A stretch of DNA of 64,000 bases from Bradyrhizobium sp. BR13661 (GTDB lineage: Bacteria > Pseudomonadota > Alphaproteobacteria > Rhizobiales > Xanthobacteraceae), in contig NZ_JARXWB010000020.1 of NCBI RefSeq assembly GCF_029892425.1, positions 1 to 64,000 of the forward strand, given 5' to 3'. The position numbers were made by a program, and so were the translations under genes. Positions 62,383 to 64,000 of this stretch are shown in pieces; positions within the stretch are counted from its first letter, which is position 1, and each line of letters opens with the position of its first letter. Under the pieces are notes generated by a model, which saw only the letters and a program-made list of their open reading frames with translations, was not told the origin of the DNA and searched no databases.

Positions 62383-64000
62383 ATGAATCGCCGTATCCAG
62401 TCGCTCCTCGTTGCAAACCGCTCAGAAATCGCAATACGCATTTTTCGGGCTGCGACCGAATTGGGCATCCGGACAGTCGCTGTCTATGCGGAAGAGGACA
62501 AGCTGTCCTTGCATCGTTTCAAGGCAGATGAAGCCTATGAGATAGGGCGGGGAAAGGGACCGATCGAGGCATACCTGCATATCGACGAGGTCCTACGCGT
62601 TGCCCGTGCTGCCAAGGTGGACGCGGTCCATCCTGGTTACGGCTTCCTGTCGGAAAATCCAGAATTCGCTGCCGGCTGCGCCGAGATCGGGCTTAGCTTC
62701 ATCGGGCCGAAGCCCGAAACGTTACGACTGCTTGGAAACAAGGTTGATGCTCGCGATCTTGCGGTGTCCGTCGCCGTTCCTGTCATGCCGGCGACAGCAG
62801 CGTTGCCAGACGATCATGATGAGATATTAAGGTTAGCGGACGGCATTGGATATCCGCTCATGCTCAAAGCTTCGTGGGGCGGCGGTGGACGCGGCATGCG
62901 CGCTGTCGACGAGCCGAACAAGCTCGCTGAGATGGTACGGTCGGCTAAGCGGGAGTCGATGGCAGCGTTTGGTCGTGACGAGGTCTATCTTGAAAAATTG
63001 GTCCGCCGGGCAAGGCACGTTGAGGTGCAGGTGCTCGGTGATGGCTGGGGCAACTGCGTCCATCTCTTCGAGCGTGATTGCACAATCCAGCGAAGGAACC
63101 AGAAGGTTATCGAGCGCGCTCCAGCGCCTTATCTCGAGGAATCGACGCGCAGAGCCCTCTGTGAGGCGGCCTTGCGCATCGTGCGCGCGACATCGTACCA
63201 GGGTGCAGGGACGGTCGAATTCCTGATCGACGCCGATACGGGGCGGTTCTACTTCATCGAAGTCAATCCTCGCATACAGGTCGAGCATACCATCACAGAG
63301 CAGGTCACGGGCATCGACCTGGTCAAGGCTCAAATACGCATCGCCGAGGGCGGGCGGATTGGAGTGCTGGATGAGACGGGCGTGCCCAATCAGAACGAGA
63401 TTGCGTTGCGAGGACATGCCATTCAATGCCGCGTAACAACGGAGAATCCAGAAAACAACTTCATTGCCGATTATGGGCGGATATCCGCCTACCGGGGGGC
63501 GTTCGGACCCGGAATTCGAATCGACAACGGGACGGCGTATTCCGGAGCGGTCGTGACGCGATACTACGATCCACTGCTCGAGAAGATTATATCCTGGGCA
63601 CCATCTCCGGCCGAGGCGATTGCTCGCATGCTCCGCGCGGTTCGCGAGTATCGCGTCCGCGGGGTTGCGACAAATCTGCCCTTTCTCGAAGCAGTCCTCG
63701 GTCACCCTACCTTTCTGTCGAACGAGTATACGACCCGCTTCATTGACGAGACGCCGGCATTGTTTGGCGTGAATCGCCGCCGTGATCGCGCGACGAAGCT
63801 TCTGACCTACATTGCGGACGTCACTATTAATGGTCACCCCGAGGTGAGAGGACGTCCGAGACCGAACGGTTGTACGTACATTGCCGAACGGTCTTCCTTG
63901 CCGTCGAAGCCCGTGAAAACAGGAACGCGCGATCTACTCGCGAGCCTTGGACCTGTCCGATTTGCGAAGTGGGTTCGCAGCGAGAAGCGCGTGCTGATAA
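62383..64000 (+). CDS. pyc: Pyruvate carboxylase, N-terminal part (runs off the window)
   Basis: 539 codons are visible of an expected 1150 or so. The biotin-carboxylase domain is complete: 'RSLLVANRSEIAIRIFRA'-like start, 'HPGYGFLSENPEFA', the ATP-grasp glycine loop 'KASWGGGGRGM', and 'EVNPRIQVEHTITEQVTGID' in parts. After it, 'LLTYIADVTINGHP' and 'FAKWVRSEKRVLI' match the linker and start of the carboxyltransferase domain of pyruvate carboxylase, which separates it from acetyl- or propionyl-CoA carboxylase subunits. It turns pyruvate into oxaloacetate. The ATG at 62383 fits the family start. It lies 268 bp after the AhpD-like gene and may be expressed with the glycine module. Confidence 0.93.
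   Translation, partial: MNRRIQSLLVANRSEIAIRIFRAATELGIRTVAVYAEEDKLSLHRFKADEAYEIGRGKGPIEAYLHIDEVLRVARAAKVDAVHPGYGFLSENPEFAAGCAEIGLSFIGPKPETLRLLGNKVDARDLAVSVAVPVMPATAALPDDHDEILRLADGIGYPLMLKASWGGGGRGMRAVDEPNKLAEMVRSAKRESMAAFGRDEVYLEKLVRRARHVEVQVLGDGWGNCVHLFERDCTIQRRNQKVIERAPAPYLEESTRRALCEAALRIVRATSYQGAGTVEFLIDADTGRFYFIEVNPRIQVEHTITEQVTGIDLVKAQIRIAEGGRIGVLDETGVPNQNEIALRGHAIQCRVTTENPENNFIADYGRISAYRGAFGPGIRIDNGTAYSGAVVTRYYDPLLEKIISWAPSPAEAIARMLRAVREYRVRGVATNLPFLEAVLGHPTFLSNEYTTRFIDETPALFGVNRRRDRATKLLTYIADVTINGHPEVRGRPRPNGCTYIAERSSLPSKPVKTGTRDLLASLGPVRFAKWVRSEKRVLI

Overview
The window looks like part of a rhizobial (Bradyrhizobium- or Mesorhizobium-like alphaproteobacterial) integrative element or symbiosis island. 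It is GC-rich, carries a VirB/VirD4 conjugation operon behind a TraR/TraI-type quorum-sensing pair and a block of small ICE-associated genes (DUF3085, DUF1419, DUF3991-toprim, methylase-helicase), and continues into a patchwork of catabolic cassettes, insertion sequences and pseudogenes. The genus is inferred from protein style; no rRNA or tRNA is present to confirm it.

Left part (1-23.5 kb): an IS6-like end truncates a ParB-like gene. Upstream of that gene on the minus strand lie a 1698-aa DNA methylase/helicase, DUF3085, DUF1419 and toprim genes and a 58-aa protein. A divergent pair, a LuxR-type regulator (minus) and an acyl-homoserine-lactone synthase (plus), flanks a 16-bp palindrome. The synthase is followed by a tightly packed mating-pore operon: virB1, B2, B3, B4, B5, eexN, B6, B7-like, B8, B9, B10, B11, virD4 and an LPD7-domain protein. 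VirB1 appears to lack its catalytic glutamate. No relaxase or integrase is in the window.

Middle part (23.5-41 kb): a decayed 1.2-kb stretch precedes a two-gene cassette encoding a phosphoribosyltransferase-like protein and a large nitrilase-fold protein. An IS21-family element split the second gene. Removing the IS together with one copy of its 6-bp target duplication restores a 617-aa reading frame. The cassette abuts a 5' fragment of an indolepyruvate ferredoxin oxidoreductase gene and a broken Lrp/AsnC gene. Next come a LysR regulator, a frameshifted DUF1302 porin, a frameshifted sulfatase, an MFS transporter, lipA and an IclR regulator.

Right part (41-64 kb): an M20 peptidase/polysaccharide-deacetylase-like/MFS operon, an SDR, a GntR regulator divergent from a ferredoxin-reductase/cytochrome P450 pair, and a coherent glycine module. 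The module comprises a carbamoylase-type hydrolase, gcvTHP behind a tandem glycine riboswitch, an XRE-cupin regulator, an NCS1 permease, a second tandem glycine riboswitch leading into sdaA-glyA and an AhpD-like gene, and pyruvate carboxylase running off the end. Together with lipA these genes could take glycine (perhaps from an imported ureide or hydantoin) through serine and pyruvate to oxaloacetate. Several palindromic sites recur upstream of these genes and suggest shared regulators.
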